DNA from: Streptomyces tibetensis | GTDB lineage: Bacteria; Actinomycetota; Actinomycetes; Streptomycetales; Streptomycetaceae | Length of the DNA: 64,000 bases | Assembly: GCF_007655005.1 (NCBI RefSeq) | Contig: NZ_SZVW01000024.1 | Location: 62,001 to 126,000, forward strand | Direction: 5' to 3' | In this document: positions 32,930-40,021 of the stretch, one piece after another | Layout: every line of letters starts with the position of its first letter | How positions within the stretch are numbered: position 1 is the first letter of the stretch | The notes under the pieces: generated by a model | Database searches by the model: none | Told to the model about the DNA's origin: nothing | Seen by the model: only the letters and a program-made list of their open reading frames with translations | Position numbers and translations under genes: made by a program

Positions 32930-35025
32930 GCGGAGGCCGCGCCTTCCTTCACTATCCGACGATGAAAGAACGCGAGAGCGAGCAGCACGGCTCCGAATTC
33001 CACTGCGACCAAGGTCGTGATGACGCCGGCGTCCAGCACGGTGAGGTGAGCGGGTTGAAAAGGAGCGGGCGCACCAGCAGCCGCGTACTCTTTCAGTTCC
33101 TTCCCCTGCTGCCATGCCTGGAAAGGCACCCGGGTGGCGAATATCGCTGCGATAGCCAGTTCCACGGCGAGAATGAAACGATGCGTGGTGACATATCTCC
33201 AGCCGCTGATGTGTCGCGCGAATATCGTCTGCGCGTTCTTGCGGGAGTAGATGATGCAAACACCGACACCGGCGATCAGGAGAATGATGGCCGAGACGAT
33301 GAGATTGAACACGTGAAGCCGTAGTTCGCTGACCGCCTCCCTGAGATCCAAGGCGGTTTTCTGGCCCACGGGACTGATTCCGCTGATGTAGTCCTGAAGG
33401 CTGTTCGTCTTGATGCCGTTCAGCGCGTCATCGGGGTCGGGGAAGATCAATCCCGACTGAGAGGCGTAGGTGGTGTATGCGTCGTCGGTGAGAAATCGCG
33501 AACCATTGGGTACGGCGATGATCACCGGGTCGCGCACCATGGACCGGTCCTCGTCGGGGCCGTGTCCGGAGTTGTAGACATGGGTGCCGGTGTTGTACCC
33601 GAAGAGGCGCTGTCCCGTCTTGCTCCTCAGTGCATCGAGCGGGACGTTCCGGTGTTGCCGTGAGCCCATGATGGTGGAAGCCGTCTTCGTGATCACCGCC
33701 GTATGAGAGGCGAGAGAATCCGGGATGATGACCCGTAAAGACCGAGAGTCCGGAGCCTTGCCGTGCCTGGGTTGAGCGGTGTAGCGGCGTCCTGCCGGGT
33801 CCCGTACGGGCTGCTTGGCGAGATACGTGTCGTTGACGATGAGGAACTCGCCGGACGGCAGACCGGCGCCGGGGGCGGAGGCCTGGAGGTCCCTGCGGCC
33901 GGCGAGGACGACCTGACCGCGCCGGTCGGCCTGGCGCAGCCATGGCCCCACGTGCTCGTCCAGTTGTTCCGTGCGCATGGCGAACGCGCCGCTGAGGCGG
34001 ATCGAGACCGCCTCGCCCACCGTCTCGTAGGCCTTCTGGTTGTCCAGGCGCATCAGCACGCCGCGGCCGGCGAGGGTGACGTTCGTGGCGATGCTGAGCG
34101 CGAGCAGCAGCGCGGGGATGCGTACGGCATACACGCTGATGGACGCCGCCCGTGCGGGCAACTCGCCCTTGAGGGACCGCAGTACGTCGACCTTGTAGGT
34201 CAGCGCGAGCACGGCCGCGTGGGCCGCGAGCACCAGAATGATCAGGAGGGCGGCGGCCACCGCAGCCACCACGGCGAACAGACCGAGCCAGGCGAAGCCG
34301 TTGTAGAGGCCGAGCGAGGTCAGCGTCACCGCCGTCACGGTGCCGGCTGCCGCGAACCAGTAGACCGCCAGTTGTCGCAGGTCACGCAGGAGGATGCCGG
34401 TGAACGACATGCCCTGCATCCGCAGGACCCCGTAGGTTTTGGCGTTGAGCAGCACGCTCGCGCCGGTTATCGTCACGGCCGCGAGAGCGACCACGCCGAA
34501 GGCCTGGAACAGCGGGTCGTCCGAGTACCGGCTACTCAGCTCCGCGTATGACAAAGGGTGGGTCACGCTCGTGGTGAGACCCAGACGACCGAGCTGGGCC
34601 ACCAGCGCGTTCACGGTCGCGGCTGGGCCGAACACGTAGTACGAGCCCCGAGGATCCAGCGCTCCGACCTCGGATATCGGGTGCACGCGTGTCGCACGGT
34701 TCTTGCTGAACTGCGGATAGCCGTCGTCCAACCAGTCCTCGGTCATGGAAGTGCCGACGGGAGTCAGATACAGATGCCGCAGGCCGTCGGGATTCATCAT
34801 GTCGGGCATCTCGCGGGCTACCCCGACCTTGTACTCGGCCGAGAAGGTTTCGACAGCCCGGACGACTTGGGCTCCGCTCTTTGACCCGTCGGAGTCGATC
34901 ACTTCGACAAGGGCTGTGTTTCCCAGTACTCCGGTCTCGTCCAGGCCGCGCACGAAAAGAAAGGACAGTGCTGCGGCGAAGGCGAGAACCGCGGCGTGGA
35001 CGAATCTCGTGCCTCGATGCAGCAT
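32926..35025 (-). CDS. Large bacteriocin-associated integral membrane protein (FtsX/DUF1430-like permease)
   Basis: 699 aa. A first helix lies near residues 8-26. An external domain of ~150 residues follows, then four helices between ~185 and ~330 (VVALAAVTITGASVLL, YWFAAAGTVTAVTLTSLGLY, LFAVVAAVAAALLIILVLAA, IPALLLALSIATNV). A second external domain of ~260 residues precedes three C-terminal helices (FNLIVSAIILLIAGVGVCIIY, FILAVELAIAAIFAT, VITTLVAVEFGAVLLALAFF). The layout, length and position between a lactococcin-972-like peptide and an LolD-type ATPase match the bacteriocin-associated integral membrane family. It is the likely immunity/transport subunit. Codons are visibly less G+C-biased than the neighbours, suggesting transfer. 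Confidence 0.85.
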   Translation of the reverse strand: MLHRGTRFVHAAVLAFAAALSFLFVRGLDETGVLGNTALVEVIDSDGSKSGAQVVRAVETFSAEYKVGVAREMPDMMNPDGLRHLYLTPVGTSMTEDWLDDGYPQFSKNRATRVHPISEVGALDPRGSYYVFGPAATVNALVAQLGRLGLTTSVTHPLSYAELSSRYSDDPLFQAFGVVALAAVTITGASVLLNAKTYGVLRMQGMSFTGILLRDLRQLAVYWFAAAGTVTAVTLTSLGLYNGFAWLGLFAVVAAVAAALLIILVLAAHAAVLALTYKVDVLRSLKGELPARAASISVYAVRIPALLLALSIATNVTLAGRGVLMRLDNQKAYETVGEAVSIRLSGAFAMRTEQLDEHVGPWLRQADRRGQVVLAGRRDLQASAPGAGLPSGEFLIVNDTYLAKQPVRDPAGRRYTAQPRHGKAPDSRSLRVIIPDSLASHTAVITKTASTIMGSRQHRNVPLDALRSKTGQRLFGYNTGTHVYNSGHGPDEDRSMVRDPVIIAVPNGSRFLTDDAYTTYASQSGLIFPDPDDALNGIKTNSLQDYISGISPVGQKTALDLREAVSELRLHVFNLIVSAIILLIAGVGVCIIYSRKNAQTIFARHISGWRYVTTHRFILAVELAIAAIFATRVPFQAWQQGKELKEYAAAGAPAPFQPAHLTVLDAGVITTLVAVEFGAVLLALAFFHRRIVKEGAASA

Positions 35026-35051
35026 CTCTTACCAGTCAATCCATGAGGGAA

Positions 35052-35085
35052 CAGCTGTGGGGGCGAGCACCCGCCCCCACAGCTG
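35052..35085 (-). terminator. Intercistronic hairpin between bacteriocin peptide and membrane-protein genes
   Basis: CAGCTGTGGGGGCG (35052-35065) pairs perfectly with CGCCCCCACAGCTG (35072-35085), a 14-bp stem with a 6-base loop. It starts 5 bases after the peptide stop and ends 26 bases before the membrane-protein ATG. It may act as a partial terminator or 3' mRNA stabiliser favouring the peptide. Confidence 0.85.
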
Positions 35086-35090
35086 AGTTG

Positions 35091-35384
35091 TCAGCAGCTG
35101 GGGTCGTAGTGGTACGAGATGGCGCCGCCGTTCTTCGTGCCCGAAGCCAGGGACCACGGGCCCGGAGACGTGCAGCCGCTCTTGAAGGTCTGACTGCCGA
35201 TCTTCACGGACGACGAGTGCCAATTCGACGCGTGCTTGAAGTTCGACCACGCCGTATTGGCGCCCTGGTCGTAGCTCCACTTTCCGCCGGCCACATCGAC
35301 GGTGGTGGCGATCGCGGGTGTCGCCGCAGCGAAAAGGAGGGCCGCAGATGCGACGGCCGCCTTGACCACGTTCTTCTTGTGCAT
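35091..35384 (-). CDS. Lactococcin-972-family secreted bacteriocin precursor
   Basis: 97 aa. A Sec signal peptide of 26 residues (MHKKN, hydrophobic ALLFAAA, cleavage after AIA) precedes a 71-residue mature peptide. The mature part has the family pattern: GGKWSYD, AWSNFKHAS, WHSSSVKIG, PWSLASGT, ISYHYDPSC. Lactococcin 972 of Lactococcus binds lipid II and blocks septum formation; a similar wall-directed activity is inferred. Unlike lactococcin 972, this peptide has two cysteines, at mature positions 45 and 71 (the last residue), so a disulfide closing the C-terminus is likely. GAGAGGTGA lies six bases before the ATG, a strong ribosome site. Confidence 0.9.
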   Translation of the reverse strand: MHKKNVVKAAVASAALLFAAATPAIATTVDVAGGKWSYDQGANTAWSNFKHASNWHSSSVKIGSQTFKSGCTSPGPWSLASGTKNGGAISYHYDPSC

Positions 35385-35709
35385 GGTAAATCACCTCTCA
35401 CTGTGAACTTTTCATGGACTTGTCGTGTGCACCCCAAAGCTTGAACGGAAAGTGATCACGGCGCAACAGGCTGATCGTTTTCGGCTTTCAGTTGGCTGAA
35501 AAGCCATGCCGTGGATCATGAGGTGGGGCGGCGCGAACGGCGTGAGGGGCGAATCCGGACAGAGGCGGGATTTCTGCCGTCACGATGGCCCGCAGGAGCA
35601 AGTGCGTTGCGGCGTGGGCCAGGGTATTTGGCTTAGAGTGCTACGGGTCGTGGCCGGTAGCGATCTGGGAATCCGGCCCCATCGCCAACCGTCCTCGGGA
35701 GCCCACTTC
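35385..35709. promoter_or_regulatory. Divergent control region between bacteriocin and glycosyltransferase genes
   Basis: This 325-bp gap has no convincing gene. The bacteriocin side is AT-richer. An inverted repeat GGCTTTCAG-TTGG-CTGAAAAGCC (35483-35505) sits about 100 bp upstream of the peptide ATG and is a candidate operator. The right half (35520-35700) is ordinary G+C-rich DNA in which a weak in-frame extension of the glycosyltransferase can be read, but it lacks a ribosome site and codon bias. Confidence 0.5.
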
Positions 35710-37218
35710 ATGTCGACCGGCCAAAAGTTAGAGACGGCATTCCGCTTTTCCCGGCCGGAAAAAGAAGCTGTGGCGCGGACCGCCTCGTATCGCGTTGCCC
35801 TCGTCTGGCTGCTGCCGATGCTGTGGACGTTGGCCTGCGGTCTGTGGGGGCTGGCGCGGCAGGACAGCGTATGGCGGGACGAGGCCGCGACCTGGCAGGT
35901 GGCTCAACGCTCGACAGCGGAAATCTGCCACATGCTGGGGAACGTCGATGTGGTCCATGGGCTCTACTACCTGCTGATGCATGCGCTGTTCGAGTGCTTC
36001 GGCCCCGGCACCACGACGCTGCGGCTGCCGTCGGTGCTGGCCACGGGGGTCGCTGCGGCTTGCGTGGCCGTCGTCGGCCGCCGACTGGCCGGCGCTTGTG
36101 CCGGCCTGGCCGGCGGGATGACACTCGGACTGCTGCCGGCCGTGCAGTTCTACAGCCAGGAGGGCCGGTCGTACGCGTTGGTGGCGGCCGGGACCGGGGT
36201 TTCCACACTGCTCCTGGTGACCGCTCTGCAACGGCGGGTCCAAAGGCGTCACTGGGCCGCTTACAGCGGCGTCGTCCTCTTCGCGGGCCTGCTGAACTGG
36301 CTCTCGTTGATGGTCCTCGCGGCGCACTTCGTCACCCTGCTCTGGACTTCCGCCGGGCGCGCGGTGCTGGCTCGCTGGGCGGTGGCGGCCGGGTGCGCCA
36401 CGGCCGGGGTGCTGCCGTTGATCATGTTCAGCCGAAGTCAGTCCGGGCAGGTGTCATGGATACCGCCGCTGTCCGGGCACATGCTGATCGGCCCCGCCGT
36501 TCTGCTGGCGATCGGGGGCATCGGCGCACTGCTGGACCGGCCGCGGGTCGGCCGGTTGTCAACGGCGGCGGTGGGATTGCCGCTGCTGGCGGTGCCGCAA
36601 CTCGGCCTTGTCGCGCTGTCGTTGATACAGCCGTTGTTCCTGGACCGCTACATCCTCTACAGCATGCTGGGGCTGGCTCTCCTGATCGGTACCGTCGTCC
36701 ACTCGGCGGTACGGGCGGCCAGACCCCGCTTCCCGCAAGCGTCAAGGTGCATCCTCCCGATGGCGCTCGCCGTGGCGATGCTGGCACTGCTGCCGCAGTC
36801 ACTGGCCAAGCGATCGCCGGCGAGCAGGGTGGACGACGTCCTGGCGGTGGCCTCGGACATACAGCGCCTGAAGCAGACCGGGAACGGGGTCCTCTTCATA
36901 CCGTCGGCCCGTCGGGACACCAAGTCCGTCTCCCCGGAGGCCTTCGCGGGGCTGCGGGACATAGCACTGGTGGAGACCCCGGTGGGATCGGGCACCCTGA
37001 AGGGCGTGGAAGCGGCCCCGGACCGCATACGCGCTGCGCTGCTGGCCGAGCACCGGGTCCTCCTGGTGACGGACGCATCTCCGGTGGCCCGCCCGGTGAC
37101 GGCTGCCCGGGACAGAGTGAAGGCAGCCGTCTTACGCAGGTACTTCACCCCGGTGGCCGACGAACAGATCCGCGGCCGCAGGGTGACGGTGTACGAACGC
37201 GGGCCGACGACTCGCTGA
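35710..37218 (+). CDS. GT-C-type membrane glycosyltransferase (GT39/mannosyltransferase-like)
   Basis: 502 aa from the ATG at 35710. After ~30 residues come about ten membrane helices. Between helices 1 and 2 lies QDSVWRDEAATWQVAQRS, whose DE pair is the usual acidic catalytic motif in the first outer loop of GT-C transferases. Further landmarks are GLYYLLMHALFECFGPGTTTLRLPSVLATGVA and QFYSQEGRSYAL, both typical of lipid-linked mannose/arabinose transferases. The C-terminal ~130 residues form a soluble outer domain. It should move a sugar from a polyprenyl carrier to a protein or glycan outside the membrane. Donor and acceptor are unknown. It stands alone between divergent and convergent neighbours. 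Confidence 0.87.
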   Translation: MSTGQKLETAFRFSRPEKEAVARTASYRVALVWLLPMLWTLACGLWGLARQDSVWRDEAATWQVAQRSTAEICHMLGNVDVVHGLYYLLMHALFECFGPGTTTLRLPSVLATGVAAACVAVVGRRLAGACAGLAGGMTLGLLPAVQFYSQEGRSYALVAAGTGVSTLLLVTALQRRVQRRHWAAYSGVVLFAGLLNWLSLMVLAAHFVTLLWTSAGRAVLARWAVAAGCATAGVLPLIMFSRSQSGQVSWIPPLSGHMLIGPAVLLAIGGIGALLDRPRVGRLSTAAVGLPLLAVPQLGLVALSLIQPLFLDRYILYSMLGLALLIGTVVHSAVRAARPRFPQASRCILPMALAVAMLALLPQSLAKRSPASRVDDVLAVASDIQRLKQTGNGVLFIPSARRDTKSVSPEAFAGLRDIALVETPVGSGTLKGVEAAPDRIRAALLAEHRVLLVTDASPVARPVTAARDRVKAAVLRRYFTPVADEQIRGRRVTVYERGPTTR

Positions 37219-37295
37219 CCGCCACCGTGGACTTCCTGGCCGGGCGGTCGCAAGTCCTTGGCCGCGAGCGCGGCGCGTACGTCCGGAAGATCCGT

Positions 37296-39335
37296 TCAGG
37301 TCAATTGCGGGGGCAGTGGAACCGTGTGGGTCACCGTCAGTCCCGACACCGCTCGCGTGAGTGCCACGTACAGGCGGCGCAGGCCCGTTCGTTCGTCCGG
37401 TTCGCCGTCCACCACCGCACGGGGTTCGTCCAGGACCACGTAGTCGTACTCCAGGCCCTTCGCCAATGAGGCCGGGACCAGGGTCAGGCGGGTGTCCGTG
37501 GTCGTTTCCTCGCCGGGGCCGAGATGCGGGAGGCCGGCTTCCGTCAGGGCCTTGGCCAGTTCGGGCACGCGGGCGTCCGCCGCGATGAGGCCCGTCGAGC
37601 CCTCGTGGCGCAGCAACTCGCGGCACGCCTCGACCACGTCCTTCGTGCCGGAGACCTGCCGGACCTCGAAGTGGCCCGGGTTCTCGCGGATCGAGGCCAC
37701 CGGGGTCAGGCCCGGGGCGATGTGCGGGAGCAGCCGGGAGGCGTAGGTGATGACGTCCGTCGGGACGCGGAAGCCGGCCGTCAGCTCCTCCACCAGGGCG
37801 TCCTGCTTGCCGAGATGGGTCAGCGCCTCCTGCCAGCTCCGGGTCGCCCAGGGCGTCGTCCCCTGCGCCAGGTCACCGAGCACGGTCGCGCTTCCGGTGG
37901 TGCAGCGGCGGCCCACCGCCCGGTACTGCATGGGGGAGAGGTCCTGCGCCTCGTCGAGGACGACATGCCCGAGGGAGTGCGTGCGCTGGATCAGGTCGGT
38001 GGCCTCGTCGATCAAAACGGCGTCCGCGGTGGACCACTTCGCCGACTTCACGCTGCGCGCCGGCTTCTCCCAGAGGATCGCCTTCCGCTCGTCCTCGTCG
38101 AGGATCCCCTCGGCGTGCGCGGCGAGGAACTCCGCGTCCGACAGCAGCCGCAGCACCAGCTTCGTCGGCTCGACGGCCGGCCAGACCGTCTTCACCGCCG
38201 CCTTCACCGCGCTGTTGCGGGCCACCGCGTCCTGCACGCGGTCGTCCGGCGCCTCACCCGACCGTTCCATCTGGACCAGCACGGCGTGCGCGATGCGCTG
38301 CGGCAGGGCCTCGCGCGCGGCACCGTAGCGGATGTCGCGGTCGAGCAACTCGCGGACGATGTCCTCCAGTTCGTACGCCGGGACCCGCCAGCGGCGGGAG
38401 CCGCGCACGACCACGACCGGCTCGGTGGGCATGGTGACGTGCGCGTAGAGGGCCCGGCGCAGCACCTGCGCCAGCCGGGCGTCGCCCTTGACCACGGCGG
38501 CGCGCGCGTCGTCCGTGCCCTTGATCTCGACACGGCCGACGAGGTCGTCGACGGTCGCCTGCTGCACGGTCAACTCGCCCAGTGCGGGCAGGACTTGCTC
38601 GATGTAGTGCAGGAAGGACCGGTTCGGCCCGATGACCAGCGTGCCGGTGCGGGCGAGCCGCTCGCGGTGGGCGTAGAGGAGGTAGGCGACCCGGTGCAGG
38701 CCGACGGCGGTCTTCCCGGTGCCCGGGCCTCCCTGCACGCACACCGTGCCGGAGAGACCGGACCGGACGATCTCGTCCTGCTCCGGCTGGATCGTCGCGA
38801 CGATGTCCCGCATCGGACCGACACGCGGCCGCTCGATCTCCTGCTGGAGCAGCTTGCTGGTCCGGGCCGCCTCGGCCGGGTCCGACAGGTGCTCGTCCTC
38901 GTACGCCGTGATGTCGCCGCGGGTGTAGCCGAAGCGGCGGCGCAGCGCGATGTCCATCGGGTCCTTCTTGGAGGCCCGGTAGAACGGCTGCGAGACCGGC
39001 GCACGCCAGTCGATGACCATGGGGTCGCCGTCGTGGTCGTGCACATGGCGGCGACCGATGTAGAAGCGTTCGCCTTCCGCGCCCTCCGCCGCTTCGGCGC
39101 CGGGGGCGTGCAGGTAGTCGAGCCGGCCGAAGAACAGCGGGGTGTCGCTGAGGTCGGCCAGCGCCTTGATGCGCTCCTCGATCTGGCGGGCCAGCACCTC
39201 CGCGTTGACCCAGTTCGCGGTGACGTCGCTGATGTCGAGGGCCTCGACGTCCTCGCGCATGGCACGCAGGGCGGATCGGGACGAGGAGAGGTGGGAGCGC
39301 TCACGCGCGAGCGGGTCGTCGACGGGCGTGGACAA
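37296..39335 (-). CDS. helD: HelD-like superfamily 1 helicase/RNA polymerase-recycling ATPase
   Basis: 679 aa from a TTG at 39335, chosen because a perfect GGAGG stands seven bases upstream. The arm-like N-terminal coiled coil (RERSHLSSSRSALRAMREDVEAL) is followed by FYIGRRHVHDHDGDPMVIDWRAPVSQPFYRA. Motor motifs are GGPGTGKTAVGLHRVAYLLY, VVLDEAQDLSPMQYRAV, LGDLAQG, SLAKGLEYDYVVLDEP and LYVALTRAVSGLTV. HelD proteins free stalled RNA polymerase from DNA using ATP; some Streptomyces paralogues give rifamycin tolerance. Which class this one belongs to cannot be decided by eye. Several hairpins lie in its leader. Confidence 0.92.
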   Translation of the reverse strand: MSTPVDDPLARERSHLSSSRSALRAMREDVEALDISDVTANWVNAEVLARQIEERIKALADLSDTPLFFGRLDYLHAPGAEAAEGAEGERFYIGRRHVHDHDGDPMVIDWRAPVSQPFYRASKKDPMDIALRRRFGYTRGDITAYEDEHLSDPAEAARTSKLLQQEIERPRVGPMRDIVATIQPEQDEIVRSGLSGTVCVQGGPGTGKTAVGLHRVAYLLYAHRERLARTGTLVIGPNRSFLHYIEQVLPALGELTVQQATVDDLVGRVEIKGTDDARAAVVKGDARLAQVLRRALYAHVTMPTEPVVVVRGSRRWRVPAYELEDIVRELLDRDIRYGAAREALPQRIAHAVLVQMERSGEAPDDRVQDAVARNSAVKAAVKTVWPAVEPTKLVLRLLSDAEFLAAHAEGILDEDERKAILWEKPARSVKSAKWSTADAVLIDEATDLIQRTHSLGHVVLDEAQDLSPMQYRAVGRRCTTGSATVLGDLAQGTTPWATRSWQEALTHLGKQDALVEELTAGFRVPTDVITYASRLLPHIAPGLTPVASIRENPGHFEVRQVSGTKDVVEACRELLRHEGSTGLIAADARVPELAKALTEAGLPHLGPGEETTTDTRLTLVPASLAKGLEYDYVVLDEPRAVVDGEPDERTGLRRLYVALTRAVSGLTVTHTVPLPPQLT

Positions 39336-39379
39336 GGGGGTGCCTCCGGAAGGGCCTGCTGAGACTGGGCGGTGAGGTG

Positions 39380-39512
39380 CCGACCGGTTTCCGTCCGGTC
39401 GGCGGCACTCCGTGAGGGAGGCGGGCAAGAGCGGAGATCTTAGAGGAGCGGGGGTGGTGACCGCGAACGGTTTTTCCGTCCCCTAGGGGACGGGCCCCTC
39501 ATCCTTGAGGGG
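39380..39512. promoter_or_regulatory. Cluster of hairpins in the helD leader
   Basis: Three structures lie upstream of helD: CCGACCGG/CCGGTCGG (39380-39402, 8-bp stem, 7-base loop); the 18-bp palindrome CCGTCCCCTAGGGGACGG (39476-39493); and CCCCTCA-TCCT-TGAGGGG (39495-39512). They could act in attenuation or as operators. The rest of 39336-39602 holds no gene. Confidence 0.5.
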
Positions 39513-39602
39513 AGCGGGTCGGCCCAGCGGCGTACACGGCCGCCGGGAGGTTCGGCCCCGAGACCGACGCGGGCCTTATGGGCCGAATCGCACCATGGAG
39601 AC

Positions 39603-39794
39603 ATGAGCGCAGCAACCATCCACCCCGCCCCGGCGCCGGGCCGCCCGCCCGGCGCCACCGCCGTGACAGGCAGCCACCGTCACCGCCTCGGCGACGCCCT
39701 GCGCGCCGTCAAGGTCTTCGCGGGCGCCGCCTTCGACGTGATCGTCCTCGGCCAGTACGGCGAGGAGGTCGGCGTGGTCCGCCGCCACAAGTGA
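39603..39794 (+). CDS. Small hypothetical protein
   Basis: 63 aa from an ATG with GGAG shortly upstream. A disordered first third (HPAPAPGRPPGATAV) is followed by HRLGDALRAVKVFAGAAFDVIVLGQYGEEVGVVRRHK, a helix plus two strands ending at the stop codon. No family is recognised. Codon use is normal for Streptomyces. The stop codon TGA lies inside the first unit of a 26-bp tandem repeat that fills the space to the convergent XPB gene. It could be a short regulatory or membrane-surface protein. Expression is not proven. Confidence 0.6.
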   Translation: MSAATIHPAPAPGRPPGATAVTGSHRHRLGDALRAVKVFAGAAFDVIVLGQYGEEVGVVRRHK

Positions 39795-39997
39795 CCCGTC
39801 CCGCCCGCCCCGTGAAGTGACCCGACCCGCCGGTCCGTAAGAGTGACCCGCCCTGCCGGTCCCTGGAAGTGACCCGCCCTGCCGGTCCCTGGAAGTGACC
39901 CGCCCTGCCGGTCCCTGAAAGTGACCCGCCCTGCCGGTCTGTAAGAGTGACGCGCCCTGCCGGTCCCTGGAAGTGACGCGCCCTGCCGGTCCTGGGC
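39790..39997 (+). repeat. 26-bp tandem repeat, eight units
   Basis: Eight head-to-tail units of exactly 26 bp start at 39790, 39816, 39842, 39868, 39894, 39920, 39946 and 39972. The consensus begins AGTGACCCGCCCTGCCGGTC and ends CCTGGA; units 3 to 5 are nearly identical and the outer ones diverge. It spans from the stop codon of the 63-aa gene almost to the stop of the convergent XPB gene. The period is not a multiple of three, so it is not coding. Confidence 0.95.
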
Positions 39998-40021
39998 GAT
40001 GAGCCGGGCCGCCCCTCCTGC

